A stretch of DNA of 64,000 bases, taken from contig JAPTHN010000001.1 of NCBI GenBank assembly GCA_026936325.1, forward strand, positions 868,001 to 932,000. The letters are read 5' to 3'. Positions 1 to 12,256 of this stretch are shown here, one piece after another (position 1 is the first letter of the stretch; every line of letters starts with the position of its first letter). The notes under the pieces are model-generated. The model ran no database searches, was not told where the DNA came from, and saw only the letters and a program-made list of their open reading frames with translations. This DNA is from Platynereis dumerilii (taxonomy: Eukaryota > Annelida > Polychaeta > Phyllodocida > Nereididae). The translations under genes were made by a program, and so were the position numbers.

Positions 1-94
1 TTGAAGTGATTATTTTTATACAAAGATCAGAACTGAAGACAATCTTTCCCAAAAAAATTCCCCAGCAGTATGAAAAATTATCAGTGGCTTAAAT

Positions 95-345
95 TGTGAT
101 CTTTTGTGATTGTTTATTAGTGTCATATAGGAACTTTGTTCATGAGTCTTTAGGCTACGGTAAGATGCTTTTCATTTTGGCCATTTTGGATCATTGCCCT
201 GACAGGCACATATCCGAGAGAAATCAAAATACCAATTTACAAAGGATTAGGCCTACACTTATCTGCATTTACCAGCCATAGCATGTAATTGAGCAATTGT
301 TGGTAAGCCTCTCAGGTCAGTTCCAGTTGTGTTGTGTCGATCCAC
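95..345. repeat. Direct repeat, copy 1 (pair with 1730-2030)
   Basis: The same ordered words (GATGCTTTTC, CTGACAGGCACA, ATCAAAA, TGCATTTACCAGCC, GGTAAGC, AGGTCAGTTCCAG) occur here and again at 1730-2030. The spacing between the copies is about 1.65 kb. No open frame is shared by the two copies, so this looks like a noncoding local duplication. The 345-780 stretch between this repeat and the next module shows nothing else I can name. Confidence 0.6.
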
Positions 346-784
346 GTCAAGTTGTGGCCTTGTGGTTTGGTGTATGACAGTCAGTTTGGACCTGGAATAC
401 AAAAAAGTATAAGGAGAAACAAGTAACTAAGAAAATGAAATACAGCAAGGGTGATATTTGATAGTACAATAATATTAAAATGGACTGCCAAACAGTTCCT
501 CCATGTATGTGGACCTACGTGTACTTGTGCAAAAAACTGTCTCCATATTCATTGCCAAAAATATGAGCTTAAAATAACTAGCCAGTGGATAAACAACAAT
601 TTTTATTTTTGACACGTCATCCAGTTGTCAACCTTTATTTGTTGGAAATGGTGATATTTTGGTCAGTTTTGGCACAAGTTGAAGCCAAATGTGCCACCTG
701 ACGTATTGTGACTATATTTTTAACACATTATTTTCATATGACAGGGCTGATATTGCAGAGCCTGGATATTTTAAAAAGCTTGTG

Positions 785-1420
785 ATTAATCAGAACTTAC
801 TCAGGTGCACCTGACTCTCAATAATAACATTATCTTTGTTCCCTATATCAGCTGCAAAAAAACTTTCTTCATTGACCGCATTTTATACAGACAAGATTGC
901 CTACAGGTGACACACGTGTTTCTTGGAAAATTAGAGCAGTTTTCAGAGACACTCAAACTGATTTTCAGATCAAATTCAGTCAAAAGGATTTACTCACTAC
1001 AGTTTAAAGAATGATAAAGTCATTATTGCAGGGAATTCAATTTTATTTCTATGAGATTTTTCAAAAACCGATCAAATGAAATAACTGTCAGAACAAATGA
1101 GAGTCATCCAAGATTTTCAAGTATACTGTTTCAGTTTGAAAAAGGCACTAGAAGTGTTTATCAGCAAAATCTCTGTAAAGGAAGTAACATAACTGGTATA
1201 TCAAGAATCACTAATGCATGTTATACCAAACCTCTTTAGGAAATGCGACAGCATCCATAAATCAAAGCACTCGACCGCAGGCAGCAGGGAAAAAACTCAA
1301 CTCAAGTTACATACCAGGCGCATCCAGAAAGGAATTTGAGTGTTGCCATGCAATTTTAAAAACGTCATTTACTCTGGGAGCCAACTCTGTCATTTCTTCT
1401 GCAGACTTCTACAGTAGTAC
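785..1420 (+). repeat. Diverged outlying copy of the segmental modules
   Basis: GATTAATCAGA followed by ACTCAGGTGCACCTG and TCTCAATAAT at 785-830 matches 26915-26965. The block around 1245-1400 (AATCAAAGCACT, AAAAAACTCAACTCA, CATCCAGAAAGGAA, TTTCTTCTGCAGACTTCTAC) is a diverged version of the block at 27541-27700, 30141-30300, 37310-37470 and 49555-49710. The same order and strand suggest that the duplicated unit of the 27-56 kb region once extended here. It appears noncoding. Confidence 0.45.
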
Positions 1421-1729
1421 ATGCTCTAATTCCTCAGTACTTGTCGCATTTGTATTTGTGGTGTGCAGAAGTTCACCAAAGAAAATCCTTCCCAAGGACG
1501 ATAATTTTCATTATGTGACAGGATCACTCGTTACATTGTACTTTTCTACTTGATTAAGAAAGTTCAGTCAATAATCACAATACTATACTGAGGGCAAAGC
1601 TATATACTCAAATATATAAAGCATAAAACCAAATTAGAATTTTAAGTGCGTGCACTACGAAAATTATGTCAGTGTCTTGTGATCAATTTTAATCGCATAT
1701 AGTGTCACACAAGCAATCAGTGACATAGT

Positions 1730-2030
1730 CTTCTAGGCTGAGATGCTTTTCTTTTCCTTCTTAGGGTCTCACAATTGAACGAACAATCTCCTCAGGACTT
1801 AGATTATTCTTTGATGTCCATGTGGCATGCCTTGACAGGCACAAGTCCAAGAAAAAATCAAAAACCAAGTTACAAGGATTAATCTGTGATGTTGAAATGG
1901 CTTGCCTCGACAGGCACAAGTCCTCGAAAAATCAAAACCCCAATTTGCAAGGGCTTACATGTGTCTGCATTTACCAGCCTTGACAGTTACTGGTAAGCTT
2001 TCTTCTAGGTCAGTTCCAGACCAAGTGTTT
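1730..2030. repeat. Direct repeat, copy 2, with an internal duplication
   Basis: This is the second copy of the 95-345 repeat. The part with TTGACAGGCACAAGTCC is itself duplicated, at about 1830 and about 1907, so the copy carries a small tandem duplication of roughly 75 bp. From 2030 to 2990 I see only a poly-C tract (about 2187-2199) and AT-rich single-copy-looking sequence. Confidence 0.55.
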
Positions 2031-2991
2031 GTCAGGGCTATGTCAAACTGCATCGTTTAGGGTAATATCCACAGTAATAATGACATTTGAGATTTGTAAT
2101 TTAGTGGGAAAATGAAAATGAAATTGGTGACAAAAGAGAACAAATATCTTGCGCAACATGGACTATGGGACAGGAGTGGCAATTACCCCCCCCCCCACTC
2201 TGTTCCGGTACCCTGCTTGTGTCCACACTTCTTTTGTTGTGAGGCTGCTTTCATGGAATATTTTATTTGTTAGCCTTTTTTGCGTGCTGCATGTAATGCT
2301 GGCAAGTGAGACAACTAAATTTAGTACTGACGGCAGAGCCAGTGAGAAAATTCCAATGAAAAATCTTGAAGCAAACTTTAAATCTTTCTAACACCATGCA
2401 CCGAACTTGTTTCTAGCAGATTTTATAATGTATACATCTGTACTGGGACGCATCCATGGAAACTTCTGTAAAAAGAAAGAAAGAAATATTTATTTTAAGT
2501 CGTTTTGAAAAACAAAAAACATAGGTTCACAAGTTATCCTCGGCACACACTCCCGAGTATTTTTATTTGAGAAGCAAAATGAACTTTAGCTGGTGTCCGT
2601 CCAACATTGTGTGCCTGTTAGACAAAATTTTCATGTCAAAGGGGCAACGAAGCTGTCAATTGTGGAAAAACTTTTGTGTAATCTGATGCAGAGAAATTTT
2701 AAGAATAAGCACAGCTTCTTTCGGATTTTATACATATTGTTTGGACGGGCACCAGCTAACGTTTGTTTTGTGCGATTGGTCACAATTTCCAATTCTTCTA
2801 CCTTGTTGACCTTCATAACCCAACAGGGTTGCTGGGTCGTTACATAAAATATCACTCACTCACTCTTGGCAACATCTACATTCTACAGGAACAGGGTCAC
2901 TCCGACACTGGCGGCTATATTTGCAATCCAAGGACAAAATATAATAATTATTAGACTATTGCATGACTTAGAATTTGGACAGGAAATATAA

Positions 2992-3971
2992 GGGTCATTC
3001 TCAAATTTCGGGACAATTTGCGTCACTCTAGCTCCCTGACATTAATATGAATGCGATAAATATCTGAAGCATCACTCTGGATCTGTTATTCATATTTCTA
3101 CTTAGAACCACTGCATTTGGAGCAAAAAGTCATTTATTAGATTTTTTTTTTATGCATTATGTCCAGAAATCTGTGCAAAATCAATGGTTTTTCCCTGTCA
3201 CTGGACCTGACATGACAAAATCAGGTGTTCATTTTCCTCCTAATATACCATTATTTTAAAAGTTTCTTTGCGCGATTCATGGGAATATAGACTTGAATTT
3301 ATATTTAGTTCATCTTCAATTTTTTTTGGTATAATTTCATTGATTAAATTGATACAATAGTCGTGTCACTAATTTATGTCAATTTTTTTGTCCCCTCCGT
3401 TACTTGCCATAGCTCTGTTCGTTATTGTTTTTTATGAGCTATTTTCACTGAATATCATCAGACGCATGTGCGCCATAGTACCACTGCCTTGCAGACTTCA
3501 TAAAACATGTATTCAATAAATAATGACATAATGTTCATAAAAAATGTTTTTGGTCCCACTAAAATGTCCCCTCCGTTTCCTTCATTTCCAAGCTTACCAA
3601 TGATAATTTTACAGAGCGATTTCATGTATATGTTGCTGAGGGTGGCAGGTTTTAATATTCTGCAATTATGTTGTGTAATCTCAAAAATAAAAAGCAATAA
3701 TGAGCGAAAAGCAAAAAATTGTTCCCCTCCGTTACCGTCCACTCCGTTACCAGATCATGAGCAAGAAATCGACATTTGGACCAAAGAATCTACTGATACG
3801 AGATGAAGTACTTCTGAAAATAATAGTTACATCAATCTTTTATCATTTTTCCTTTTGTTGCTGTTCCTACAGTTGGTTTTTTAAATCAAAATTCCCCTCC
3901 GTTACCACATTGTCCCCTCCGTTACAGGACAATTTTCCTATACCCGTTGTCCCGAAATTTGAGAATGGCCC
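2992..3971. mobile_element. 980-bp TIR element (MITE-like) with internal CCCCTCCGTTAC repeats
   Basis: The two ends are inverted copies: GGGTCATTCTCAAATTTCGG at the left and its complement, with GGGCC for GGGTC, at the right. ATAA flanks both sides (2988-2991 and 3972-3975), giving a likely 4-bp target duplication. The interior carries six near-copies of TCCCCTCCGTTAC, at 3391, 3567, 3723, 3738, 3893 and 3913. No transposase frame is visible, so it is a nonautonomous DNA transposon. A 4-bp duplication would fit Chapaev/Kolobok-like groups, but the superfamily is not established. Confidence 0.8.
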
Positions 3972-3975
3972 ATAA

Positions 3976-5230
3976 GTGTTATAACAAAAAAACTCACACA
4001 GACCTTTCCAAGAATAAGTAGGCCTACTGGAAATTGCATGCTTGTAACACTCTTCGTGACACGTTTCTCAGTTGTCTACAAGATGTTCGATCCATTTTAT
4101 TGAGCATCTTAGTTAATCAATATTCTGGGTTAACCTCTGTCTCAAATGAAATTTTCCTAAACCAACTGTGCTTCCTGAGAATTGCTTTTATCTCTTACTG
4201 CCAGGTTTTTGTCTGCTTCAGACTTGCATGATTAGACCTTGTAGGCCTCTATATTTTGTCAGGCATTGGAAGCCATAACCAAACCTACCAAAGTATATAT
4301 TTCATCTCTCATTATTCATGACATTGGATTGATTCTCAAAAGGACGTCGGTGTGACTTATCCTTTTCAATATTACCCTTTTTTCATTGGGGAAAAGCATG
4401 TTTAGTCCGACAAAAAATGAAAATCGTAATTCATCTTGGCACTTAAAGACAGATTTCTGGGGCCATACGCCAGTCTTTGCAATGAGGCGTCTGGTAACTC
4501 TGGTTAACCTGAAACAAGTAGCCTACTTCCATATTTCCACAGTACTCTTAGTACATCGGGGGCCCACATGTAGTGTCACATTTTATACCACACTGAAAAA
4601 GAGGCTGAAATCTCACTTCAACTTACATTTTCAGTCAGCTTGGACAATTGCAGAATGACTAAAGTTAGCAACATAGCTTTTGTCAGATATAGTTTGCATT
4701 CTGATGCGGTATAGACTTTTCTTAAAAATCAGCCAGAGCGAACCAGTTCTGCAGTTTTTAAAATCAGATTAAAATGAAATGAACCCAAAAAGTCACTATT
4801 TGAGCCTGTAAAAAACTTCATTGACGTTAGCTTATTTGATACCTATATTACTACACAAAGTTTTCTTGCCATGATGGGCTTTTGGCTTCTTCACCTGCAC
4901 AATAATAAAACTCAACGGGAGTGTGGCTAACAGCAATGAACCTCATGAATGTCAGGTTGCGGAAGAATACAACTAGAGTCTGTTATTCTGCAGCAGATCT
5001 GAACCACATAATGTAATGACGTGAATTGCATGGTCTTTTGCCTTAACTTCAGTTTATTGTGGGATATATAACAGAAGATGACATTATATGTGTCATCTCC
5101 TTGTTATTCCACAATACAATTTTGTTGTCACTTACAAGATGCGAGATACGAAGTTATATTCCAAATTGGTTGGTACAACAAAAACCTTTAGCTCCTAGAG
5201 CTATTGTGACCGATTTTATAAGCTCTGGAC
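3976..5230. other. No recognised feature
   Basis: AT-rich sequence with a few short chance frames, the longest about 90 codons at 4386-4658, which resembles no family I know. No splice-flanked exon, TIR pair or tandem array was seen here. Confidence 0.4.
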
Positions 5231-5244
5231 ATTTTTTTGACAAC

Positions 5245-5472
5245 TGCCTATCGGGGGGAGGGGAGGACAACTGCCCCCCCACCATTGTCCAAGGGCGGGG
5301 GGGGGCAAGATGTTCCCTTTTGATCATAAAAAACGGGTCCAATTTGGCTCAATTTAAAACTTATTCATTCATAATTGTTATTTATGATCCATCAAAATTT
5401 TGTTGTGCGAATCGGAATTGCCCTTTTTTATCTGACCACCCCCGCTGCCCCCACTTTCTTCCAGCACCCCTG
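5245..5472. mobile_element. Partial hAT-like MITE, family of 48708-49000
   Basis: The right end (TTCCAGCACCCCTG) matches the right ends of the elements at 6300-6623 and 48708-49000. The order of features also matches: G-rich left part, CCCTTTTGATC, an AT-rich middle, then the CACCCCTG end. The expected CAGGGGTGCCGG left terminus is not recognisable, so the copy appears 5' truncated or rearranged. Confidence 0.55.
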
Positions 5473-5503
5473 CTGCCTTTGGCTGCAAAATCTATAATCA
5501 ATA

Positions 5504-6042
5504 CGAGGCACCTGGGCACATTGGGATGCTTTTAACGTCTACTCATTTTGCAGCAACTCAGAATTTTGCATGAGCCCATTGAGCTTAAATCCAAGGCATA
5601 ATAGATTAGACTGCACCTACACACTACACATATAAAGTGTGTCCCAATGTGCCCCGTGTTCAGCGTCCCAATGAGCCCTGATATGACTTTTACACCAAAA
5701 TGCTAATTTCTCAGGCACCAGTGAGTGTGTTTACCAAGATAGCAATTCATAACTGTTCATTACGATGTATCAAAATTAATTCATACAAGCAATGAGAAAG
5801 ATTCATTGCTCATAGTTTGTCCAGACAATGGTTTGAATGGAACCCCTCTGAATTTAATTTACTTGTAGGAAAACAAACTCTTCCTCACCATGCTACTGCA
5901 TGTGGCTGTAATTTGTCAATAAAACGATAGAAACATCAGGATGTGAATTAAAAGAAATGATGGAATATCGTATACCTTGCCAGGAACCAAGAAAACCCCA
6001 CTGTCCCATAGCACCCCCGTCCCAATGTGCCCCGATTCCCCC
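5504..6042. mobile_element. MITE with GGGCACATTGGGA ends
   Basis: The left end CACCTGGGCACATTGGGAT is mirrored at the right by GTCCCAATGTGCCCCGATT. TA occurs immediately outside both ends (5502-5503 and 6043-6044). Further copies of the GTCCCAATGTGCCCC word lie inside, near 5641 and 5664. It is noncoding. The TA target and the internal repeats of the end motif are shared with 19117-20019 and 58673-59648. Confidence 0.6.
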
Positions 6043-6184
6043 TACTATTATTCTGGTGAATATAATAGTATGCGCAACTGGAATAATTTGGATTTTCAGC
6101 TAAATTAATTCCATCTCAGGCACATATCCTGGTATATATTTCACAGGGCTTATGGAAATAATTTTTTGGTGATGAGAAGTTGGC

Positions 6185-6292
6185 CAGACATTGTCTGAAG
6201 ACTTTTCCCAGCCTGGTATTGAACCCAGGCCCTGGGGCGGAAGGGAGGCATGCTATCATCCACTAGGCCACTGTTTCAGCTGCTATAGGTGA
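6185..6292 (-). mobile_element. tRNA-derived SINE head, minus strand
   Basis: Read on the minus strand, this segment has an A-box-like GTGGCCTAGTGGATGA followed about 35 bp later by a B-box-like GGGTTCAATACC, the spacing of a tRNA gene. It is not a functional tRNA: the cloverleaf is imperfect and the copy continues into an A-rich tail. The hAT MITE at 6300 begins just outside the head. Confidence 0.6.
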
Positions 6293-6299
6293 CTCCGGC

Positions 6300-6623
6300 C
6301 AGGGGTGCCGGAAGGAAATGTGTGCGGCAGAGGCGGTTGGACGAAAAAAGGCAAATCTTATTCGTGCCAATTTCGCATGACAAATTCAAATAGAGAGTCA
6401 ATAATAATTTTGAAAATATAATTACTAATCTGTGCCTCAAACTACTAAAATAAGGCAGAATAATGTGCCTCAAATTACTAAAATAGGCAGAATAATGTGC
6501 CCTAAATTAACAAAATAAGGCAGAATTACTTTATTTTGTAAAAGATCAAAAGGGCACACCTTGGATTTGGGCAGGAGGGGCAATTGTCCCCCAGCCCCCC
6601 CCCCCAACGTTCCAGCACCCCTG
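6300..6623. mobile_element. hAT-like MITE (CAGGGGTGCCGGAA family)
   Basis: It starts CAGGGGTGCCGGAAGGAAAT and ends CCAGCACCCCTG. The 8 bp on the left (ACTCCGGC) and right (CCTCTGGC) agree at six positions, a likely decayed hAT target duplication. A short unit containing AATAAGGCAGAAT is repeated three times in the middle. It is noncoding and the same family as 48708-49000, in the opposite orientation. Confidence 0.7.
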
Positions 6624-6954
6624 CCTCTGGCTCTGACTATGTGCCACGAACACAGAAGACTAAAAATAGCACTATCAACCTCTCATTACTATTCACCCCC
6701 AATTGTTACAAGCCCTGCAAAAATATCGTCTGCACCAATTAATCAATTAATAAGTGGTAGATGTACCTCTACACCAACGCACAATAATCAAGTATTTGTG
6801 ATAATAAGATATTTTGTAATGCTCTTGCTGATATTACTAAATGGTCGGGACAAATCCTGTTAATTTTGCCCATGGGGTCTTCTGGTATACAAGCTGGTCA
6901 TTTGGCTTCATATATCTTGTCTCATTGCTCAAAAGACCAGCTCAAAATATTAAA

Positions 6955-9766
6955 CATGCAATACAGATCATTGGCATTGCACCAATCCCCTTTTTAATAA
7001 AGCTCTTGTTCCCCGTTACATTTGTCGCTGAACAAAATATTTAATAAACCTTTCAAAATGTTCTATTTCTTGAATAAAACAGTGTTGTAATGCGCAGATA
7101 TTTATTTCTTGCAAATTAAATATTGCATAAACACCAGTAACGCGATCATGTTGGTCTCTCTTTCTCTTTCATAATCTTTGCATATGATATACGTTAGATT
7201 TGTTTCTGTCAAATTTTTAAAGATATGGGAAAGTTCATTTTGAAAACTTGGATGGGAAATCCATTCCACCGCAAGAAATATTGCTTTGTAACAAACAGTG
7301 ACAGGAAAATATCTGCTTCTAAATAACTTTTTTCAAAGATGTGTGTTACAAGGGTAAAAATGACTTCAGCAGAGCTGTTTTGAAACCAGGCCACCAGCAA
7401 ACATTGAATCACTTGTATTGCATCACTCAACATGCGGTTGCAAAACATATTAGTTTAACAATTAATTTGTTTACAGTTGACGAAAAACGAGTATTTACAT
7501 GCAGCTGGTAGTGCACATAAATGACCTCACAACAGACCCTATCCATTGCATTGAAATGAACTGTCAATTAGTCATTCAGTAACTTGTGACCTCATTGATA
7601 CTCAGCTTTCAAGGTGACTTGTTTTGATGGTATTGAAAGTATAATGATACAACCTCACAAATTGCTTATAAGTCAGAGAGAATAACATGGCATGGATAGG
7701 CATATGACCTCACAAGGAAGATTTCAGTCCAGTTCTGTGAGCCCTTGACATTCGTTGACTGTAAGTGCTCTTAAAAAATTCTAATTCCGTTCAGTTGGTT
7801 TTTTTACGCTATCAAAAATACTCTAGAAATATTCTAAATTCTTAATATGCTGGCATTGCTGCATTCAGTACAACTCGAGCTACAAACAGATGGATTTTTG
7901 AAGATTTATGCTGTGAACCCTTTGATTGACTGTGTGGAAAGTATTTTTCATACTTAATACAATTCTGTTAATTTAAAGAAATACGACGTAAATACTCACA
8001 TATTAAAATAGTTAACCATTTTCAATGGCTTTCATCCACCTGAATCGCTATTTTGCCTCTGAATGGGTTTGACAAGAGATATATATGCTTCTGCTCCACC
8101 AAAGTTCTTTAATGTATTTCTTGACATTTTATTGTTTTAGAAAAAAATTAGGGGAATACCATAAGCCTACTAAACATGCTCAAATAAAACATCTTTTATG
8201 CATGCTATCTTCACTTTTAATCAACATCAGCTGCATTTTTAAGGCATTTCTATTGATATCATGAATTACCAGTCAGCCAGCATTGAGACAAGGTTTCATG
8301 AAGGAGAAGAGGGAAATATTGCCAGATGAAGGATGAAATGGGCAAAGTGCGCAATTTCCACATGTAATGTCACGTGAGCATGAAATTGCCCCGTTGCAAT
8401 GTATCCAAATGCTGACAAGCTTCCCTTGCACAACAATTTAATGTTTCTATTTTCTGTTCTTCCTAATGATGCATTGTTGGGTGCAAATCATTGAATCAAT
8501 CTTTCATTCATTGGCTTTTCATTTCTCCTTTCGGTTCTTGCAGATGATTTCATATTTGTAGACTTTGCTCAAATAACAAAAAATATTTGCAAAATGTTCG
8601 GTCTGACATCAGAAAATCCTGCCAGGTGATTGGTCATGCACATTGGGTGTACATTTTTTTTAAGCTTGCTTCATGCAAGTGAAGTTGGCTAGAAAAATTA
8701 AGTCATAATTTTGATCAAGAAACTGCAAAGGCCAACTTGGTATTGTGGCAGTTGTTCACACATGTCAAACTGCACTCAACCCGAATTCTTACATTTCCTC
8801 ATGAACTGATGTATTTCACACTCCTGTGTAGCTGTTGAGTGTTGATTGCTTCAATTGATATTAAATCAGTCTCAAGCTGACTTTGAATGGCTTTACATCT
8901 CTGAATCTGTCTACAAGTGGAGTGCTCTTGCATTGTCACAGATCAGAACATATGCTGTCTAGTGTTGCCACCTAGTGATTAGTGTGCTATTCCACGAGCT
9001 CCTGCGAGCGTCCACATCATTTCGATCAGAGAAACACACACAATTTTGTCTGGAAGACACCGGGGCTGTTCCTGAGTGTGCTGATGGCCTTGTATACCTC
9101 CTTAGAGAATGTGATTGCCGAGTCTGACTCTGGTATACATCAATGTTGAATAGAAATTTTGTGAATGTGCAATGAAATTGGAACTATTTCTTGGGACAGC
9201 AATGATGTAGCATACAAAATCAACTTTTGTGCCAGGTGGCAGCAGCATGCAGTTCTCATTTTCACCAGACTGTCTCTGAATACTAAGGGACTATTCGGAA
9301 TTAAATTAATTTTTATGACTAGGTTGATGCAGATATTTTCCTGTCACTGTTTGTTACAAAACAATATTTCTTGCCGTGAAATGGATTTCCCATCCAAGTT
9401 TTCAAATGAACTTTCCTCCTACTAGCGAGTGTCATGACTCCTTTGATTAATATGCAACTTCCAAAAAGATAATTATCCTGATATTCTATCATATCTTTGA
9501 AAATTTGACAGAAACAAGTCAAAACTCATATCATTTACAAATATAATTAAAGAGAAAGATAGACCAACATGGTCACATTGCTGGTGTTTATGCAATATTT
9601 GATTTGGAAGAAATGAATATCTGCGCAATACAACACTGTTTTACCCAAGAAATAAAACATTTTAAAAGGTTTCATAAATATTGTGTTCTGCAACAAATGT
9701 AACGGGGAACAAGATCTTTATTAAAAAGGGGATTGTTGCAATTTCAATTCTCTGTATTGCATGGTG
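6955..9766. repeat. 2.8-kb foldback (long inverted repeat with 2-kb loop)
   Basis: About 370-440 bp at 6955-7325 recur inverted at 9328-9766. Shared landmarks include CATGCAATACAG, CCCCTTTTTAATAAAG, GTTCCCCGTTACATTTGT, CAACACTGTTTTA versus its complement, GACCAACATG, and ACTTGGATGGGAAATCCAT. The loop (7326-9327) is AT-rich, shows no gene, and contains one copy of the 8907-9272 direct repeat. It could be a foldback transposon or an inverted segmental duplication; no target duplication was found. Confidence 0.7.
8907..9272 (+). repeat. Direct repeat, copy 1 (pair with 10373-10758)
   Basis: It starts CTGTCTACAAGTG and ends CACCAGACTG. It matches 10373-10758 over nearly its whole length with scattered substitutions. 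One frame is open for 64 codons in the second copy, but this first copy has a stop in that frame, which argues against coding. It lacks tRNA boxes, an A-rich tail and TIRs, so it is not an obvious SINE or MITE. Confidence 0.75.
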
Positions 9767-9786
9767 AATTGTAGATAATTATTAGC

Positions 9787-9880
9787 CATTACAAATATCT
9801 AGGAATAATGATTGACGAGCATTTGAATTACAAGAAAACTGTGGAGTTCCGTTTGTCTCCAGCAAAGCCTACAGAACCAT
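9787..9880 (+). pseudogene. LINE reverse transcriptase fragment (CR1/Jockey-like)
   Basis: The translation reads HYKYLGIMIDEHLNYKK. This matches the YLGI-x-x-D-x-x-L-x-(W/Y/F) block in the C-terminal part of non-LTR retrotransposon reverse transcriptases, downstream of the catalytic YADD. Past about residue 25 the similarity fades (RLSPAKP in place of the usual LSQAA/LAKSA-like stretch), consistent with a frameshift near 9865. The fragment lies 20 bp outside the right arm of the foldback. No 5' part or 3' tail is recognisable. Confidence 0.6.
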
Positions 9881-10372
9881 CTGCTTCTTACAGCTTTCAG
9901 AAACAAATGATACAAATGATTGGCATAAGCAATTTATACCCATCAGCTGTGTCCTGCACGGTTATTGTCTGTCACCTCAGGCACTTCCTCCTCATCAGAC
10001 GCAATGCATCTGCACAACATTTCCTGTGACATTTAGCAATAATTATTGTTGATTGGTTTTTCTTTGTCTTTGGCATTTTCTGGTTACTTAGTATAGTTTA
10101 ATACTAATTTGAAAAAGACAATTTGGATTTATTTTGTGAAATGTATATACATACACAGACTCTGTGTTCTAAGACTATTCTTTTATGAGACCAACTAGCC
10201 TTCAGCAACAAGTAGTATATTAGAGGTTTCCCTCCTTATAGGCTTTCCAACATGTAAATCCCTGCAATTTGAAAACAAAACTTTTGTTGTGGGTCACAGT
10301 CTTAATTTGTTGTTTCAATTTCCCACAGTCACCCCCATCAAAAATTGTGTATCGTTAAATGGAGGTGTCACC

Positions 10373-10758
10373 CTGTCTACAAGTGAACTGCTCTTGCATT
10401 GCCACAGATCAGAACATATGCTGTCTCGCGTTGCCACCTAGTGACTAGTGTGCTATTCAGCGTGCTCCTGCGAGCGTCCACCTACTTTCGACCAGAGGAA
10501 GACACACAATTTTGTCTGGAAGACACCGGGGCTGTTTCTGAGTGTGCTGATGGCCTTGTCTACTTCCTTAGAGAATGTGATTGCCGAGTCTGACTCTGGT
10601 ATACATCAATGTTGAATAGAAATTTTGTGAATGTGCAATGAAATTGGAACTATTTCTTGGGAATTGGAACTGTTTCTTGGGACAGCAATGCTGTAGCATA
10701 GGAAATCAACTTTTGTGCCAGGTGGCAGCAGCATGCAGTTCTCACTTTCACCGGACTG
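10373..10758 (+). repeat. Direct repeat, copy 2
   Basis: Second copy of 8907-9272. It is about 20 bp longer because a unit with GGAACTATTTCTTGGG is duplicated in tandem near 10645-10680. The open frame from 10399 to 10593 (64 codons, ending in a cysteine-containing tail) is broken in the sister copy, so I do not call it a gene. Confidence 0.75.
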
Positions 10759-10884
10759 GGTATCACCAGTAACTTAATACAATTCCACTGTATGATGAAT
10801 TTTGACAAATTTATGTGAAGTCTAACTGTCAGTTTGTTTGCTTCTTGTAAAATACTGGTTTTCTTAGTGGTAAGTGTCTACAGT

Positions 10885-11145
10885 CGGAATTTTGGGCGAA
10901 AATGGCTCATTATACCATTTGACAGCTCTAGCCGTCAGCCAATCACAAGCCTGTACTTCAAAGCAATAAATCCCATATTCTTTTTTGTCCGCTTATAGTC
11001 TCATGTTGACTGTTTGAATGTTTGTCTCATAGTATATAGTCATTCACCATGGGATCGAGGATATGTGTTTATCTCACCTTAGTCTAAAGTTCTCGGGTGA
11101 TAAATCACATATCCCCTCTCATGTGTTGATTAACCTATACCGATT
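10885..11145. repeat. Interspersed repeat, inverted relative to 20730-20990
   Basis: Landmarks shared in reverse complement with 20730-20990 are AATGGCT, TATACCATT, CAGCCAATCAC, GTCCGCTTAT, TTCACCATGGGATCGA and TTGATTAA with TCACATAT. It is noncoding and about 260 bp long. It resembles a dispersed nonautonomous element of unknown class. Confidence 0.55.
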
Positions 11146-11252
11146 GCTATAAGAAAAAAAAGAAAAGAAGCTCAATTCAGTTTACTTAACACACACATAT
11201 AGAGAGAAAATAATACATGCAGACTTGATGCAGTGCTATTACTATGACTATA

Positions 11253-12256
11253 CGAGGGGTGTCCCAAAAGTTCTGACCAATTTTTTTGGCAGACCTTTCT
11301 ATTTTAAATAGCTAAATGAAATTTTCACAAAATAAATTTCAGGTATTAGACTATATATTTTGAAAAAATCAAGACTGTAAGAATTGTTTATGTTACTGTT
11401 CTGTTACCATGGTTATGAGAGGTCAGTGCACCCAGCGCAGCTCAATTTCTCACACGAAATTCAGCAAATGAGCTGTGTTGAAAGTCAGAGAATTTATAGT
11501 AAAAAAGCAAATGATTGCAAGAAAATGTATTTCCTGATAAGCTTGTAGTCTATCAAGATATCTTCCATTAGATTATAAACTTTTATTTATATTTCAACCT
11601 GATCAGCTGAGGCAATTACCAAAGGCTTTTTCCAGCAGTTGCCAAACAGCGCTTGAGACGGTTTGGCTGAAACAATCTGATGTCAAGAGGCAGTTCTCAA
11701 GAACCTTAGGTTCAAAACCCAATCTGATCTGCTTTAATTACCAGATTTGGCCTTCTGTAACTTTGTATGATACCAAAATATATATAACAATTCGAAAATT
11801 AAAGAAATGATAGTCATAACGAGAAATGAAGCAGTCGCCACATACACTGAAATCCCACAATTTAGGAACAGCCCAGTTTGGAGGATCCAGGTGATCGCCT
11901 CAGCACATGGATTAAACTGATTTACAGTTACTGTAAATGTAAATGAAAAACTTTGAGATACTGTTAGGTTTCCAAATAATATTTTTCATGATCATCCATT
12001 GCATATTTACAGTAAATTCCTAGGTTATTTACAAACCTAGACACTTGTATTTGGCCTAAAAAATGGACCTGCGCTGGGTGCACTGACCTTCTGTTTCCAT
12101 GGCAACAGAAAAGTTATTTAAAATGTTTGAACAGGTACCATATTTTCAGAATTTATAGTGAAATACCTGAAATTGATTCTGTGAAAATTTCGTACAGCTA
12201 CTTCAAATAGAAAGGTCTGCCAAAAAAATTGGTCAGAACTTTTGGGACACCCCTCG
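11253..12256. mobile_element. Mariner-like nonautonomous element, 1 kb with long TIRs
   Basis: The left end begins CGAGGGGTGTCCCAAAAGTT. It is mirrored at the right by AACTTTTGGGACACCCCTCG. TA flanks both ends (11251-11252 and 12257-12258), as expected for Tc1/mariner insertion. The inverted homology continues inward for about 200 bp, including GGTCAGTGCACCCAGCGCAG on the left and its complement at 12069-12091. No DDE/D transposase frame is present, so the copy depends on a transposase supplied elsewhere. Confidence 0.85.

Noticed and set aside
5059-5535. 158-codon plus-strand frame
   Set aside because: It runs through the G-rich MITE at 5245-5472 and is composed of low-complexity P, G and S stretches. 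No family similarity.
10399-10593. 64-codon cysteine-containing frame
   Set aside because: The direct-repeat sister at 8907-9272 has an in-frame stop, and there is no signal peptide or known domain.
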